From: Tretioscincus oriximinensis
Lineage: Eukaryota > Chordata > Lepidosauria > Squamata > Gymnophthalmidae
DNA: 64,000 nucleotides
NCBI GenBank assembly: GCA_022410635.1
Contig: JAJVDF010000248.1
Coordinates: 1,237,241 to 1,301,240, forward strand
Direction: 5' to 3'
A model generated the notes under the pieces. It searched no databases. It worked only from the letters and a program-made list of their open reading frames with translations, and was not told the DNA's origin. Below are positions 10,596-57,549 of this stretch, piece by piece. A program made the translations under genes and the position numbers. The first letter of the stretch is position 1. Each line of letters starts with the position of its first letter.

Positions 10596-10913
10596 AGTAT
10601 TAAGAGGAAATGCAATGAAAAACAAAACACATGTTGCCTATTTCATAAATCAAATATTTAGCTTTACTGCAATGGCACACGTAATACCTGTGGCATTCTC
10701 CATTGTAAGGGTTCGTATTTCTTTTATAAACTTACCAGATATCCCAGAGGGAGGGGGGAAGAGCAGGCCTGGGCAGGGACGGGGCTTCCTGAATCCCTGT
10801 TTGGGAGGGGGCGTGGCTGGAGGAGCCAGCCAATGGGGCCTCGAATAGCCGTCGGGTCAGTGAATAAAAGGGAAGCTGACCAGGGATAGTCGCCTTTCTG
10901 TTGAGCAAGACTT
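10596..10913. repeat. Left copy of a roughly 300-bp direct repeat flanking an L1
   Basis: Nearly identical to 12899-13201. It starts AGTATTAAGAGGAAATGC and ends GAGCAAGACTT in both. The left copy has 16 extra bases (near 10756) and a handful of substitutions. It contains 93 bp of host flank plus the first 225 bp of the family-2 LTR, cut at the L1 poly-A end. Confidence 0.85.
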
Positions 10914-12898
10914 TTTTTTTATTGGGTTTTACATATTTACATATATATACCATATCATATCAAATATATCATAACCAAGAATAATAGTACAGTTACTTCA
11001 CTGAAATTATAAAGGTATTTACATAAATATCTAGTGCCATGCACTATTTCTTACAAATGTAAGGTATATACATAGATGGACCACACCCTCCCCCCTCCCC
11101 CCCATGAGGAAAGCATCTACGTTCCTGAAGTTTAATTGCTATTAGGACCTGAGGGTCAATTTCATCTTCGCTAAGAGTTCTGGTCCTCCCCATCTATTAG
11201 TCTGTATATATAAAATCAATTTAGCCCAGTTCTTCATCCATATCTTCTTTATCTTTATGTCAATGTCAGTTTTTTGAATTACAAAATCTCCCATCTTCTG
11301 TTCTGCTAAATAGTGGCACCTATTGCTAATTGTCAATTTAGTCTTGTCCTTCCANCCNAGGGTTATGACTGCTTGTGCAGCCATAATCATTTGTTCCACC
11401 AAATATTTATCCTCCTGCACAGTACCTTGATGGATTTGAAACAGGGCAAATTCCTTTGTTAATCTTATCGGATATCCCATGATATAATTCATATGATTCT
11501 TAATTATATTCCAAAATTCCGTGATCACGGGGCAATCCCAAAGTTGATGAATATAATTAGCCCTGGTCCCGCATCCATGCCAACATAATGGACTCAGATT
11601 TTGATTCATATGTGTCAAGATAATAGGAGTCCTATACCATCTGGTTATTATTTTTAGTTGGAGTTCCTTGAGTCTGGTATTCTTTATTACGTCTATTCTT
11701 TCCCATTTAGATTTCATCTCAGTCTCGGTGATGGTAAGATCTGAGGACCATATCTCGGTCCAGAGAGTTATATTATCATTAAGATAGTCATTGATAATCT
11801 TATAAATTGAGCTGCCCAGTCCCTTAGTGTCTTTTACTCCTTTTATAAAAGTATCTTCCAACTTAGTGTTGGTAGATGTCGTTTCTTGATTAGTAATAAT
11901 TCCTGTTATTGTATTTCTTATAAATTGGGCTTGAAGCCATCTATGGTCCCCCAGTATTAATGTCAAATCCTCATGCGTTATTAGACTCAAGTTTGATCGA
12001 TATAGATCCCTAATCATAATTATATTGTGGTTTCTTAATTTCTGAAAATCATCTGTTGTATTTTTTGTCGGTCATTTAATTGTCTAATGTGGCTGATCAA
12101 TTTAGTACTATGTGACAATTTAGTCTGCCATTTCTTCCAAACTCGTAAAACAATTTGGGCTGTCTTAGTGCCTCTTTTTAGCCTATTCCGATCAAATTTT
12201 GTTATCAGCCATGACTGATTATCCACANTNTTAAGTTTTCTTTCTATTTTGCACCACTTTTTTNCAGAATATTCCAAATAAAATAGATTTAATATTTGGA
12301 ATGCTTCGTAATAGTTTTCTACTGACGGTACACTCCAGCCCCCTTTTCTTATTTGAGCATATAGTTTTTTCTTGGANAACCGNGGTTTTTTATCGTNCCA
12401 AATCCAAAATCTTACATATTTATCCCAGTCTAATAATTTCTTAGTTGGTATTTCTTCTATTAATGTTTGCATTAGGTATATTATTTTTGGTAAGAGCATC
12501 ATCTTAAAAGTTCGTATTCTCGCAACCGGGCTTAACTTTTTTGCCTTCCAAATAGTGGCCTTCCTTATAATTTCTTTCCAAATCGGATCGAAGTTTGCTT
12601 TAACCATTTTATCTACATTTTTAGTTAAATTTACACCCAAATACTTCATTTTTTTACGGTTGGCCTTTAGTCCAGTCTGTATTTGGATTGTATTCTGAGT
12701 GATTCCTGAGACATTTTTATATAAAATTTCGGACTTGGGAACATTTATTGTCAACCCTGAGTTGTTACCAAAATTGTGGGTAATCTGTGTAATTTTATTA
12801 ATCATATTTTCTGGTTGCTCAGAGACTATAATGGCGTCGTCTGCATAAAGGTTGATTTTGATTTCTTGTCCTCCTATCCAATAATCAAAATCAGTAAT
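10914..12898 (-). mobile_element. 5'-truncated L1 LINE (ORF2 C-terminal half and 3' UTR)
   Basis: On the minus strand the frame at 12928-12035 shows the reverse-transcriptase box LYADDAIIV (about 12845) and the L1-type KMKYLGVNLTKNV (about 12640). A second frame, 12017-11142, carries the C-terminal part with a cysteine-rich CWHGCGTRANYIH segment. The two frames are separated by a break near 12018-12034, so the copy is dead. The 3' UTR runs to 10914, where the plus-strand T run is the poly-A tail. The left end is truncated within ORF2. It is inserted in the family-2 LTR between two copies of a direct repeat. Confidence 0.8.
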
Positions 12899-13201
12899 AG
12901 TATTAAGAGGAAATGCAATGAAAAACAAAACACATGTTGCCTATTTCATAAATCAAATATTTAGCTTTACTGCAATGGCACACATAATACCTGTGGCATT
13001 CTCCATTGTAAAGGTTCGTATTTCTTTTATAAACTTACCAGATATCCCAGAGGGAGNGGGGAAGAGGCGGGGCTTCCTGAATCCCTGTTTGGGAGGGGGC
13101 ATGGCTGGAGGAGCCAGCCAATGGGGCCTCGAATAGCCGTCGGGTCAGGAGATAAAAGGGAAGCTGACCAGGGCTAGTCGCCTTTCTGTCGAGCAAGACT
13201 T
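12899..13201. repeat. Right copy of the roughly 300-bp direct repeat
   Basis: Partner of 10596-10913 on the other side of the L1. It lacks the 16 bases present on the left. At its right end it runs without break into the rest of the family-2 LTR, so this side holds the intact junction. Confidence 0.85.
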
Positions 13202-13702
13202 GTGGTGCAGCAAGTTGACAGAAGGGTCCGCTTCTGATCTGCCTCAGAGGGAGGGGGTAGAAGTGTATGGTGGCCTGAAAGAGTCAAAGTTGAGGCTTGA
13301 CTTGGGGCTGGAACAAATAAATAGACATCGTGACTGTCGCTTTAAGTTCTGGAAACTAATGTTGCTCTTGCTTGGTGTTTGTGCTTGAGTCAGGCTTACT
13401 TTATAAAAGCCGAAGCTTTATTATCTTCTATTTCTTATTTGTAAACAATAAACTTGTTATTGGTTTCCATTCAAATATCTCTTTCTTTCGTTTCCATAAC
13501 AACACTAAATAAGCACGTTACTGGTGTGGGCTGGGAATAAAGCCCCCTCGCTGAGGTAAACACAGAAGCCTTGTGTAGGCCTGAGGAGATTACTGTTGCT
13601 CCCAGCAGTCGTGGATGCTGGCTTGGGCAACAGGGTGATATTGTGGCACCCCTAGCCGGGAGAGTCATCTAATAGTGGGGCCCTCAAGTAGGGGTCGCTA
13701 CA
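12992..13702 (+). mobile_element. Solo LTR, family 2
   Basis: Starts TGTGGCATTCTCC and ends GGGGTCGCTACA, with the 5-bp duplication ATACC at 12987-12991 and 13703-13707. A TATA-like GATAAAAGGG lies at 13150-13159 and AATAAA at 13447-13452. It is unrelated to the family-1 LTRs. There are no internal retroviral genes. The same LTR start appears at 10689 in the duplicated segment left of the L1. Confidence 0.7.
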
Positions 13703-13707
13703 ATACC

Positions 13708-14417
13708 AGATCACAATATTTATCCTTCAAGGAAACTTGATTTCAAACAAACAGGATTGCAGTGAGGCTTCTGCTGTAGCCCCAGATCAAAATAGTCACT
13801 CTCATTTTAAATATAGGAATCAAGGCTCATGATTCATAGTAAATAACAAAAACAAAGATACCCAGCTTGCAATATTTATCTACTTTCATAATTGTGTATT
13901 GTGTGAAAACTCAGTAAACAATGAAGAGGGAGGGGAACCTCACACTTCATAATCTGCAATTCCATGATATTTCCACATTTTACAAAACTTCCAATGTGAG
14001 ACTGCTCAGTGGAAGTTTAATATTTAAGGTCAGAATCAAGTAGTTTATAATTAAATGCAGAAAATACAAGCAAATGTGATATGGAACAAAACCTCAAGTT
14101 CAGATGCTATCAAGAGCTGCCTCTGCTGTAAACAAAGCAAGACATCATCATTTTGTTTGAATGAAATAATTTGGAAAATCTGGGCTCTCTTCTTGTGTGG
14201 GAGCCAGCATATAGACATTGCTCCTTAGGAGATAGAAGAAGACTCTTAGCCAAACTCAAGTACTATATTTCAGCCCCTTGGCCTTCTCTGGACCTGAGGA
14301 GGTTAAGCCACACATCAGGATGTGATTAAGCAATGAAATGAAACTAGGTTGTGGGCTTAAAGGATATCCTGTGTTAGAAACGATCTATCCCTAATCCATA
14401 CTCGGTGAAAAATACTA
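13708..14417. other. No gene seen
   Basis: AT-rich intergenic DNA without recognisable exons or clear repeat boundaries. Confidence 0.4.
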
Positions 14418-14726
14418 GTAAGAACGTAAGAGGCGCCCTGCTGAATCGGGCCATAGGAAAAGAAGAATCGAGTTTTTATACCCCATTCTTTTCCAGGGCA
14501 GCTTACAGAGTTAATTTTCACCCGAAGGCTTACATCTTATTCTATCTTGCCCCACTAGGTTAATGATGGTACCCATTTATCTAATTTTGCATTTCTTTCG
14601 AATAGTTGAGCTGACAAAAGCTGCAGGCTAGTATAAGGCACTCACCTCTCCCCACTTCCCCACCTTCAAAACCCAATCTCTCAGATGAAAGACCGTTTCC
14701 TTAGTGACTGAGCCATTCGTGCCTAC
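14418..14726 (-). mobile_element. tRNA-derived SINE (minus) next to an amniote repeat fragment
   Basis: 14456-14726 is the same SINE as at 22159-22456: tail with TTTTTATACCCCATTC, body, then tRNA-like head with GACTGAGCCATTCGTGCC on the plus strand (reverse of the A box). 14418-14455 (AAGAACGTAAGAGGCGCC, then GAATCGGGCCATAGG) is a fragment of the repeat at 52418-52510. Confidence 0.65.
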
Positions 14727-14955
14727 ATAGTCCACCTAATTCAGCATTCCCTCTCACACAGTGACTCACCAATTGCACTAGAGCAGTCTCAAGCATAAGA
14801 AGGAAAAACCTTCACCTATCCTTGATTCCTATTTTAGGAATAATGCCTGTATTTCCATCTTAAAAGCTACTGATATACCTGTCTTATGGATTTGCCTAAT
14901 CCTTTCGTCTTCTCAATAATGTTGCTTTACTAGTGTAGAAAGCTTTACTTGTCAC

Positions 14956-15120
14956 CTGTGATTCCCAAAGTGGGTGGTACTGCCCCCCTATGGGTGCTGA
15001 AGACATTGAGGGGGGTGGTAAGANTTTTTTTATACAATTGAGGTGAATAGGGTGGGGGGCACTAGGGATGTGGCTTGAGAGCCAAGGGGGCAGCAGTTCA
15101 ATACAGTTTGGGAATCACTG
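14956..15120. mobile_element. hAT-type MITE
   Basis: Inverted ends CTGTGATTCCCAAAGTG (left) and CAGTTTGGGAATCACTG (right) match the CAGTGNTTCCCAAAC ends of hAT/Charlie elements. The interior (TGGTACTGCCCCCCTATGGG) is also typical of that group. I could not confirm an 8-bp target duplication. Confidence 0.6.
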
Positions 15121-15245
15121 ATCTAAAGTAATAGCCAATAGTACTTACCTCAAACTCTACAGTAAACCATGAATCCATCTAATAGTGAAGTTATCCAATT
15201 CAACTTAAGGAATTTAACAGTTATCATGAAATACTTTGTTAAATG

Positions 15246-15305
15246 CAATTTCAGAGAAATAGCCGTGTTTAGTCTAGTAGAAAGTCCAGCAAAGGAGCTA
15301 GTAAC
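15246..15305. mobile_element. Very short Penelope-like fragment (60 bp)
   Basis: Contains AGAAATAGCCGTGTTTAGTC and GTCCAGCAAAGGAGCTAG, as at 6100-6155. It is flanked by a perfect 13-bp duplication ACTTTGTTAAATG (15233-15245 and 15306-15318). The hairpin half is missing. Confidence 0.6.
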
Positions 15306-15557
15306 ACTTTGTTAAATGATTTGCCAAGATCCACATAAATAACATCTTCCTCATTTCCACGAAAAGAGGTGCAGACTTGAACTAACAAACCCTTAGCATG
15401 TAGTTGACAGTGAAGGAATGAGAAGGAAAAGTCGGACAAGTTTTTGTTTAAAATACAAAGCAATGTATTTCATATCTAGAAGCATTAAAATGATTTATAT
15501 TTGTCTTTTACCATTATAAATAACTAGATTTTTAAGAGTCTGAAGGTATTTCAGTTT

Positions 15558-18500
15558 TTTATTTAGGATCTAACAAAATTGAGGTAATAAAAATTAAAAA
15601 AACATGATTCAGCACTTTAGAATATACATTGGAGTTATGACGTTAGTTGTTTCAAGAAAAAAAAATGTATCCAGATTCAAAATGCTTTTAAATCACATAA
15701 TATTAACAGCAAAGGTAACAAGCAACAGATCTGAAAGGCAACATAGTCCTGTAACTGGAACCTCACAGTACCAAAACCAAATTTATCAAATCCATGTAAA
15801 CATTTTATGCATTTATGCATTTTCCTCATAAAAATTTCAGATAATTGATATAAATTGCAGCGTCTAACATTAAGAAAAGCAGTTTGTGGAGAAACAATTG
15901 GACCATTTTTAACGCAAATCCAAGGTTGTCTTTCCCATAGCTAAAAAGATGCCTAGTTTGAAGAAACTAAATTGTGGACAGCACCTTCGTTTTGAAAATG
16001 AAAATTATTCTTGTTATTTTATGCTTCTTCTCAAAAAGACAGCACCTGTCAGTGATAGAAAAGGTAACAGCAGTTTTAATATTTTCAGAAAATAAGTGCG
16101 TAATCCAAATCCCAGATCTGCTTGTTGAAATTGGGTAATGCAGATTCAGGCACTCCCAACGATTTTCCAATAATCTTCTGATAATTCTGCTGCTCTAACA
16201 GCCATAATAGTAGTAGTCAAGGTAACAAGGCTGGGAAGGAGCAAACTGAGCAATATGATCCCATCCAAACCATATTCTATCTGCTCTGTCGTATCTTGCA
16301 AGAAAAACTACTGATAGTTTTGTTTTGCTACAGCCATTTTCTTCAAGAGCAGCTTCATACCACCAGCTATGGTACGACACCCTGGCTCAACAGAATGAAG
16401 AATAGATAAAAATACCTTTTCTTTCTTTAATAAACAGCATAATGCTTCCTGCAAAAGGAGTTTCATAATNTGTCATTATGTCCATTAACCCACCTAGAGC
16501 TCTAATATTATAATGACTGTTGTCTTTAACAGAACATCTGCACTGTGTAACCAATTAAATTCAGTCTTTGGTCAATTAAAAATTCAGTATGTTTTGGATT
16601 GAAATAAGTCATTATCAGATTCCAACTAACAAACACCGCAAAAAAACTAACTAGGTTTTTCCGGAAAATTTCAGAACAATAGCCAACAATTACAATGGCA
16701 TATTGCAAGCATGAAAGCCCATAGAAGTGTTAATCTAACAAATTCTTTTAGTATAGAAGACAAGGACACCATAATAATATGTTATCTTAGAAGTCATATC
16801 CAAATTAGGTAGAGCAAACTAACCTCACCCTTTAGGAGTTTTCTCACACACATACACCAGTTTATTATCCTGCACTACGGTTAAATCTAGGACATATGAG
16901 AAGATAATTTGCTTAACTGAGCCTTGTATGGTCTTAAGACATTTAGTAATAAGTAAAGTGTTGCTACTCACTAAGGAATAAAGCACACAATATTTAAACT
17001 AAAACTTTGTGAATTCATGGAACAATCTAAAATGCATTAGACAAGGCAAAGACATTAGAAAGCACAATAAAACGTCAAGAAAATTGTTATTGCAAATACA
17101 GAGACTTGCATTCTTCTGTTAAATAGTCCTATGCTGCAAAAATACCTCCTTTAGCTGGCTTAGCATTTCTCATTCAATATCTAATATGTCTCTACCTTAT
17201 GGGTTCTCACACTTCTGAACCTGAGCACTTCTATTGATTTGTTCTTCAGGGGAAGGCAACTGCTTTTGTTGGAACAAATTCTCAATTATTTTCTCCAGAA
17301 TCAGATAGACTAGGTCTAAGAGCAAGTCCAGCAAGGAATGCTTATGTCCAAAAACTTAGGTGAACTTAAGGCAAAAGGTACTGAGTTCCCTTTATGTCAA
17401 TATTATCATATTTTCTTTGTTTGTTTTATTCTGACTTCCTCCTTCCTCATCTCAATCATAGCATTCAGTTACATCGGAAACATATATCAAAATATATAAT
17501 CCCAATGTTTTACAGCAAAATGATGTCTATTAGGGCACGGGAATTCAAATTTTACCAGCTGTCCTCTTTCTGAAAGATGAAAGAAATCATTTGAATATGT
17601 TCTAAATTCTAAAGAAATGTTACTGGAAAAAGTATTTTAAATATTTCCCAGAGTAAAAACATGCAGAGCAAACATGCACCCATTCTCTGCTGAACAGCTC
17701 CCAAATCTGATTGTAAAGAAATAACTTCTCTGTTCATGGAAGTCTTAAGTATTGAAATGGGGGAAGGCCACTGTACAGACAAAAAGTCTTTGTCATAGAG
17801 GAAATGAAAATATCAAAATCCAACTAGCGGTTACATACCAAAGATCTGAGTGCTATAACTAGTATGCATGATGCATTTTAACCCAAACTGGTAAAAATTC
17901 AATATATTTACTTTTATACAATGCAATATTTACAATTTTTAAATGTGAGGGACAGCCAATACATCAGCTATTTCAACTTTCCCCAAAGGTCTTCCACAGT
18001 TTAATGATTTAACTATAATTGCATCTGTCATAATTAAGCAAGATGTTCAAGAACCATTAAAACAGAGCATCAATCTATTTTATATCTAATCACAATATAC
18101 TAACATTTGACAGTTACCAAACTAATTATATTCTCACTTATGTCTGAACATGACATCGCACTAAACAGTGTTTGGTTCTGCTATCAGGGCTGATATTAAA
18201 GGATGCAAAAAGTTCAACAGAACAAGAACAATTTTACAGTTCAGTTTCATTTGCAATAAGTACAATCAAATTAAGTCACACTTGGAACTAAAAAGCATGA
18301 TTTTTAAAATCACTGGAGAACATACATTAGCAACATTGTTTTCTGCGTTCTGTTCTGCTTACAAGTGGTATCAAATATCAAAACCAGTATTTTCATTGTA
18401 TTGAACAAAAAATATATATGGAAATACCACATGAATCACATGTTAGAAAGGAACAAGTATGCCCCATCTCTTTAACAATAAAAAGCTAATGGTTTGCAAG

Positions 18501-19342
18501 TCATTTATATATTAAAAGCCTGCAGAGTGAAATTACTGCATTTTTTGAAAACCAATTATGTTATCAAAGATTTGATTACTTGCATGTATTACACTGCCAC
18601 TGGAATAAATTTTTCTTACTGTCTGGAATTATAAAGTTAACACTAGAAGAAAATACTGTAGATCATCTGAGAGATCATTTAACTTATTCATGGTTCTGAA
18701 AGTGTGCAACCTAAGAACAAGTATTTTTCCACCAGGGGAATATAACATAAATGCTTTAGAGAAACAATAGAAGATTTAGTAGCAAAAGACTGATGCCCTT
18801 AAACAATGGTATGTCCTGTGTCAGTTGTCTGCAGTAGTTGTTACCATTAAACTGCAAAGGATTGTAGCTTGAACAGCTCCATTAAAGGACATATATGGCT
18901 GCCAAGTATTGTGGAATTAACCATATTCCTGCTACCCTAACCTAGTCACACAACATTTTTATTTGGCACCTTGTAAAAAGCAAGGTAAAAGAAAAAGGCC
19001 AGACTTACAGTTAGATGTTAACACAATGATTCAAAAAGCAAATTAAAATACAGTCTTTCCAACAGATGTAGAATATTTCAGCAACTAATATACAGTCTTC
19101 AATTATTAGGGTTCCTCCCTCATGTCTTATTGTGCTCTTATAGTGCCCTGGACTGAAAAATCAGATGTTAAAATCTGAGATTTTGTCTCATTTGTAAATT
19201 TCTCCTTATATCGTCTCCTGTTTTAGTGCAGATATTTAGAGATCTATGAAGTCTTGTAAACTCTTGGCTGCTTTTCAGCAGTAGTTTCTATTTACTGTTT
19301 CTTCCCAGCAACATTCTTGATACTCTTTGGTGGAATCCCATA
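15558..19342 (-). other. SPAST: Probable SPAST 3' UTR
   Basis: Follows the spastin stop codon on the minus strand and shows no other gene or clear repeat over most of its length. The human transcript has a 3' UTR of more than 3 kb. Minus-strand AATAAA hexamers lie at 18957-18962, 17425-17430 and 15558-15563; the last would give a UTR of about 3.8 kb. The true end cannot be fixed from sequence alone. Confidence 0.4.
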
Positions 19343-53885
<34,543 letters not shown>

Positions 53886-54219
53886 TCACTGCCGCCGTCG
53901 CCATAACCCGCTGCCAGCGACTGACAATAACAACCACCCGCCGCTTAGTGGCCCGCCTGCTGCCATGGCTGAGGAAGAGGCGGCTACGCCCCTTTCGCTA
54001 CTTCGCTCGCGCGCCGCCGCTATACACACACAACGAAATCTGCGCGGCGACCGTTTCTGAATAAAACAGAGCGGCGGCGGCGTAACAGCCCGGCTCCCCT
54101 ATTGTTGTTTTGCGCCTGCGCGAATAAATGACAGAAGAGCGGGCGAGGACCAGGCGCGGCCATGAGGAGGCCAGTGTGCGACCAGGGAACGGAAAGGCAT
54201 AGTGTAGCGGACTCGAAAG

Positions 54220-54243
54220 ACTACAATTTCCATCATGCAACGC
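54220..54243 (+). promoter_or_regulatory. ZNF143-like site upstream of SPAST
   Basis: ACTACAATTTCCATCATGC followed by AACGC matches the long ZNF143/STAF consensus (ACTACAATTCCCANNATGC). It lies about 335 bases upstream of the spastin ATG at the edge of the CpG island. Confidence 0.6.
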
Positions 54244-54249
54244 TCTCTT

Positions 54250-55334
54250 TTAAAAGTGCGATAGTTGAAAAACGTAACAACCAGGCGACTCTGTTGCTTC
54301 GATGCGTTCCTAATTGGAAAGTGATGCAGAGTGGAGTCGGTTAATAAATTTCAAAATGGAGTTCTCTCTGTCAGAATCTCTGATATCACTGTACGTAAGA
54401 ATTCCCCTGCATAGCACAATGACACAAGTCTCACTTTTCTTCTTTTGGTTTCACCACTTCGTTGGCAGCGGGAAAAACCATTTGGCTTCCAAGGACTCCA
54501 CGGCGACAGAATGAAACATAATGCCTTATTGTTAATATGACAGATCAACCCATCATAGGTTGTAGAAACGTCGGTTTTAGGACGATTACTGAACCTAATA
54601 ATAAAAACGTTCTCGTTTGTCGTGTTATACCGTTACTTTTGTCAATAATAAAAGTGACGATAATAGTGATAATGATAATGTTTATTTATAAGGCCCCTTT
54701 CACTAAAAGACGATTCACGTATCTTTTGTTGCTTTCTCTTTCAGGCTTACTGCATCATCTACATGATAAATTTCATCACGAGTCAGTTACCCTGCTAATA
54801 TCTTGTAATTGTCTAGCTACAAAAATTTTTTTTNAAAAAAGATAGTAGGAGACATCATTAAACTAAGTTTTCTTAAAAGGCCACATGAAAACATATAAAT
54901 GTAAATCTATATGTGATTTTAAAATGAACAGCTGCCATTGATCAAGATCCATCATAAAATAATGATTTTGAAAAGCATAAAGCTAGAGCAGAGTATACAT
55001 GCCAGATTTAGTCCATTTTCAGTGTGCAGACACATCAGGTTTTAGGGCCATTCTCACAGAAACCCCACCTCTGATTTAGATAAAGTGAAATAAAATTACT
55101 ATTTACTTTGCTGCTATGTTCTTCCATTCAGAAAGTGGATTGGAGCCGGATTAAAAATTAAGTATGACTAGACCCTATTTAAAAAAAATCATAATCTATA
55201 GTTTAAAGGCAGGCCAAACTACCTGGAAAACAGAGGGTTGCTGTTCAGTTGCATGTTTCAACATCCTCTCTGACCAGGAAGTAAGCAATAGAAAAAACAA
55301 CCACCTTTCGATTAACCATCTTTCAGTAGAATTT
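54250..55334. other. Intergenic, no gene seen
   Basis: AT-rich DNA between the SPAST promoter and the repeat at 55335. A run of T and A with an N lies at 54827-54840. No exon-like frame. Confidence 0.45.
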
Positions 55335-55648
55335 GTTTCCAGTTTTATTGTTTTTAATTGTATATTTGCCTGCTTTTCTACACTCCTTTTTCCCCAATGA
55401 TAGGTGCTAATTACAAAAATTGGATGCCCAGCAGCTTCACAAAGCTGGCAATAGCAACAGCATTGGCCCAAATGTGTGTAAGATGAACAGAGCTGTTATG
55501 CTGGCAGTGGGTCCTGCTGGGAAGTGTAGTCCAAGAAGCAGGCAGCATCTTCTGCCCAGCCTGTGTAAGACCCTGCCCTGTGGACTTCAGCTCCCAGCAT
55601 ACACCAAAGCTAGCCCTGGGAAGAAAGATGCTTCTTTAGACAATCAGC
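55335..55648 (+). repeat. Inverted repeat arm A near the DPY30 promoter
   Basis: About 310 bp matching 57550-57861 in inverse orientation over most of its length: TTTGCCTGCTTTTCT, GGATGCCCAGCAGCTTCACA, AAGCTGGCAATAGCAAC, AACAGAGCTGTTATGCTGG, CTGCTGGGAAGTGTAGTCCA. Small gaps shift its reading frames, so it is not a shared gene. The core GCTGGGAAGTGTAGTCC (55516-55532) resembles an inverted ZNF143 site. Confidence 0.75.
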
Positions 55649-56058
55649 AACATATTTTTACTTACAGGAAGGTTGCTGTGGGACCCATCTATACCANAGT
55701 AGCTCCTCCAAGAAAACTATTGAAGTTTCAATAGCATTATAAAAAGGCAGCTTTTGCACTTTTTCTCAGTTTTCAATTTGATCGTCAGTCAAAACTAAAG
55801 TTTGTGATTTTTTAAAATGAAAGAAATCCAACCATTTACTGCACTGGTATCCAGATGGCAGGTCCCTATTCCCAAATATAATCCAAAATAAATTTAAGTG
55901 CAAATGCACCCTACGATTCTGTGAAGTTTTTCTTTGTACTGTCCTGGCACACAGGTAGTCTCAAGTCTAAAATCTCCGTATTTATTGAAAAGCTGCTGAC
56001 AATCTAGGTGACAGAGACCTTTTCTCATTCCTATTTTAGAGTAAATATGTTAATTTAC

Positions 56059-56295
56059 TGTAGACACGTGTATTTCTTCAGATGCAGAAGCAGACGTGCC
56101 TACGAAAGCTTATGCCACCAAGATTTTGATGATGCTTCTGTTTTATGTATAAGACATTTCCATGTTATACTGATTGATTGTAGTACTTGAATATATAAAT
56201 AAACTATTTATATATATATATATAAAAAGAAAGCTTATGCCACCTACTTTTCTACTGTTGGTCTCTAAGTGCTACTCGCCCCCTTGCTGGACACT
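56059..56295 (+). mobile_element. Penelope-like fragments, interrupted
   Basis: CTGTAGACACGTG, CTTCTTCAGATGC (inverse) and GCAGACGTGCCTACGAAAGC (hairpin half) lie at 56059-56120. After about 110 unrelated bases and a TA run, AAGCTTATGCCACCTACTTT to CCCCTTGCTGGAC resumes at 56230. Probably one old copy with an insertion. Confidence 0.5.
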
Positions 56296-56321
56296 CCCTA
56301 CAGTCCCTTTTCCAAAGTTTT

Positions 56322-56488
56322 AGACCCTGTCGCCACTGAGCCTTATTCTGGGTTATGTCTGCCAGAGCCTGGCTATCCTCATGCCGTTATAGATTATGGC
56401 AGGCCCCATTCTAGTCTAAACCAGCATGTAGATGGCAGGCTCCTAAGCCGAGATATAGGCCAGAATAAGGCTGGCTGGGGACAGGACC
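56322..56488. mobile_element. Palindromic MITE, family 2, copy C
   Basis: GACCCTGTCGCCACTGAGCC on the left and GGCTGGCTGGGGACAGGACC on the right are inverse. Inner blocks CATGCCGTTATAGATTATGG and CAGCATGTAGATGGCAGGCT match the other copies. Confidence 0.65.
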
Positions 56489-56554
56489 TTCGTTTTCCTA
56501 AGAGAGCAGAACGACGTACAGCGACGGGACAAATTAAACAAACTCCGAGGTCTC

Positions 56555-57000
56555 TTTAACGTATGCTACTAGCCGTGAGGGATTTGCGACAGTTCCCTCC
56601 TCCTCCTTTACGGCTGGCGCCGCCTAGTATTGCCCGTGTCAAGCGTTTACGACGACAGGCGACGCGCTTGAGCGGTTGTTTCGTTCGTTGCTCCGCGACG
56701 GGAAGTTAGTGGCTGGTGGGTGGTGGTGAGGGTTCCCTAAGGTGGGACAGACAAGAGAGCCAGCAAGAGGTGAGTGAATGAGCGCGCTTGCGAGTCCCAC
56801 CGTGAGATCAAGGAGGGCCGTTCCCTGGGCAGGAGAAAGGCCTCGAGGTGACCATCTTGCGGCTCACATGTTGGGAGTCCCAATGAAGCCTGCGGGGTCC
56901 TTGCAAGGTCGTCGTCTTCTCCCTCCTGGGTCTTATCACGCCGAGGGGAAGGAAGCCTCGTTGAAACCAAGGGCTGCTCGATAGGTTTCAAAAGCAGTAT
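56555..57000 (+). promoter_or_regulatory. DPY30: DPY30 CpG-island promoter
   Basis: CpG-rich block centred on the non-coding first exon, separate from the SPAST island by about 2.4 kb. There is no clear TATA box. GGCGCCGCC, GACGCGC and CGCGACG lie just upstream of the exon. A purine-rich stretch follows the donor. Confidence 0.7.
56640..56769 (+). other. DPY30: DPY30 exon 1 (non-coding), left end approximate
   Basis: The donor CAAGAG|GTGAGT after 56769 is a strong splice site inside the CpG island and in the right place for the 5' UTR exon. The transcription start cannot be fixed; the left boundary is a guess. Confidence 0.55.
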
Positions 57001-57008
57001 TTTAATGA

Positions 57009-57142
57009 ATTGGCTCCACTGTGGTCGGATATTCCACCATACAGCTTGCATATTGTGGAGTAAATAAATAAATAAATCACAATGCTTTATTGTGGAATAC
57101 CCAACTGAAGCAGAATAAATAAGTGATGTGGGGATGCAACCA
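57009..57142. mobile_element. Palindromic MITE, family 1, copy 3
   Basis: The right end AATAAGTGATGTGGGGATGC matches the inverse of the other copies' ends. The left end is eroded (TTGGCTCCACTG). It contains (AAAT)n. It lies in DPY30 intron 1 next to the CpG island. Confidence 0.55.
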
Positions 57143-57316
57143 AAGATTAAAGCTACTAACACCATAGCTCTGGGATTGCAGAGAAAATTGGGAGTTTCTC
57201 AGCTTTTCGTTAATAACGAGGGAGCCACCCCTGTGCTCAGCCATGCTCCTTGGCGATTAGGGCTTTTTTGTAGCACNAACAGCCTTAGTCTCGTGGACTG
57301 GACCTTATTAGAAGAT

Positions 57317-57410
57317 TAAGGCCCTTACTCTGGCATGTGGCTTGCAAGGGGCTCTTCTATTCTAAGATATAGCCCAGAATAAGGCTCCATGCAGAAAGGG
57401 TCTTGTTATC
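57317..57410. mobile_element. Palindromic MITE, family 2, truncated copy D
   Basis: GGCATGTGGCTTGCAAGGGG, then AAGATATAGCCCAGAATAAG and GCTCCATGCAGAAAGGGTCT match the right half of copies A-C. Confidence 0.45.
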
Positions 57411-57549
57411 TTTGGGGGTATGTACCTTACAATATGGTAGCTTATGAGAAGAGTTACAAGATAAAACCTGGATAGCATTGCTACATCTTTACAGCCAACT
57501 TCCTGTAAGCAGCCAAAATGTTTCCTGTAGGTGGGATTGGATGCAAAAT

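Noticed and set aside
55420..55734. 104-codon frame similar in protein to a minus-strand frame at 57601-57804
   Set aside because: Similarity is explained by the DNA repeat pair. Gaps shift the frame between copies and there is no start context or splice support.
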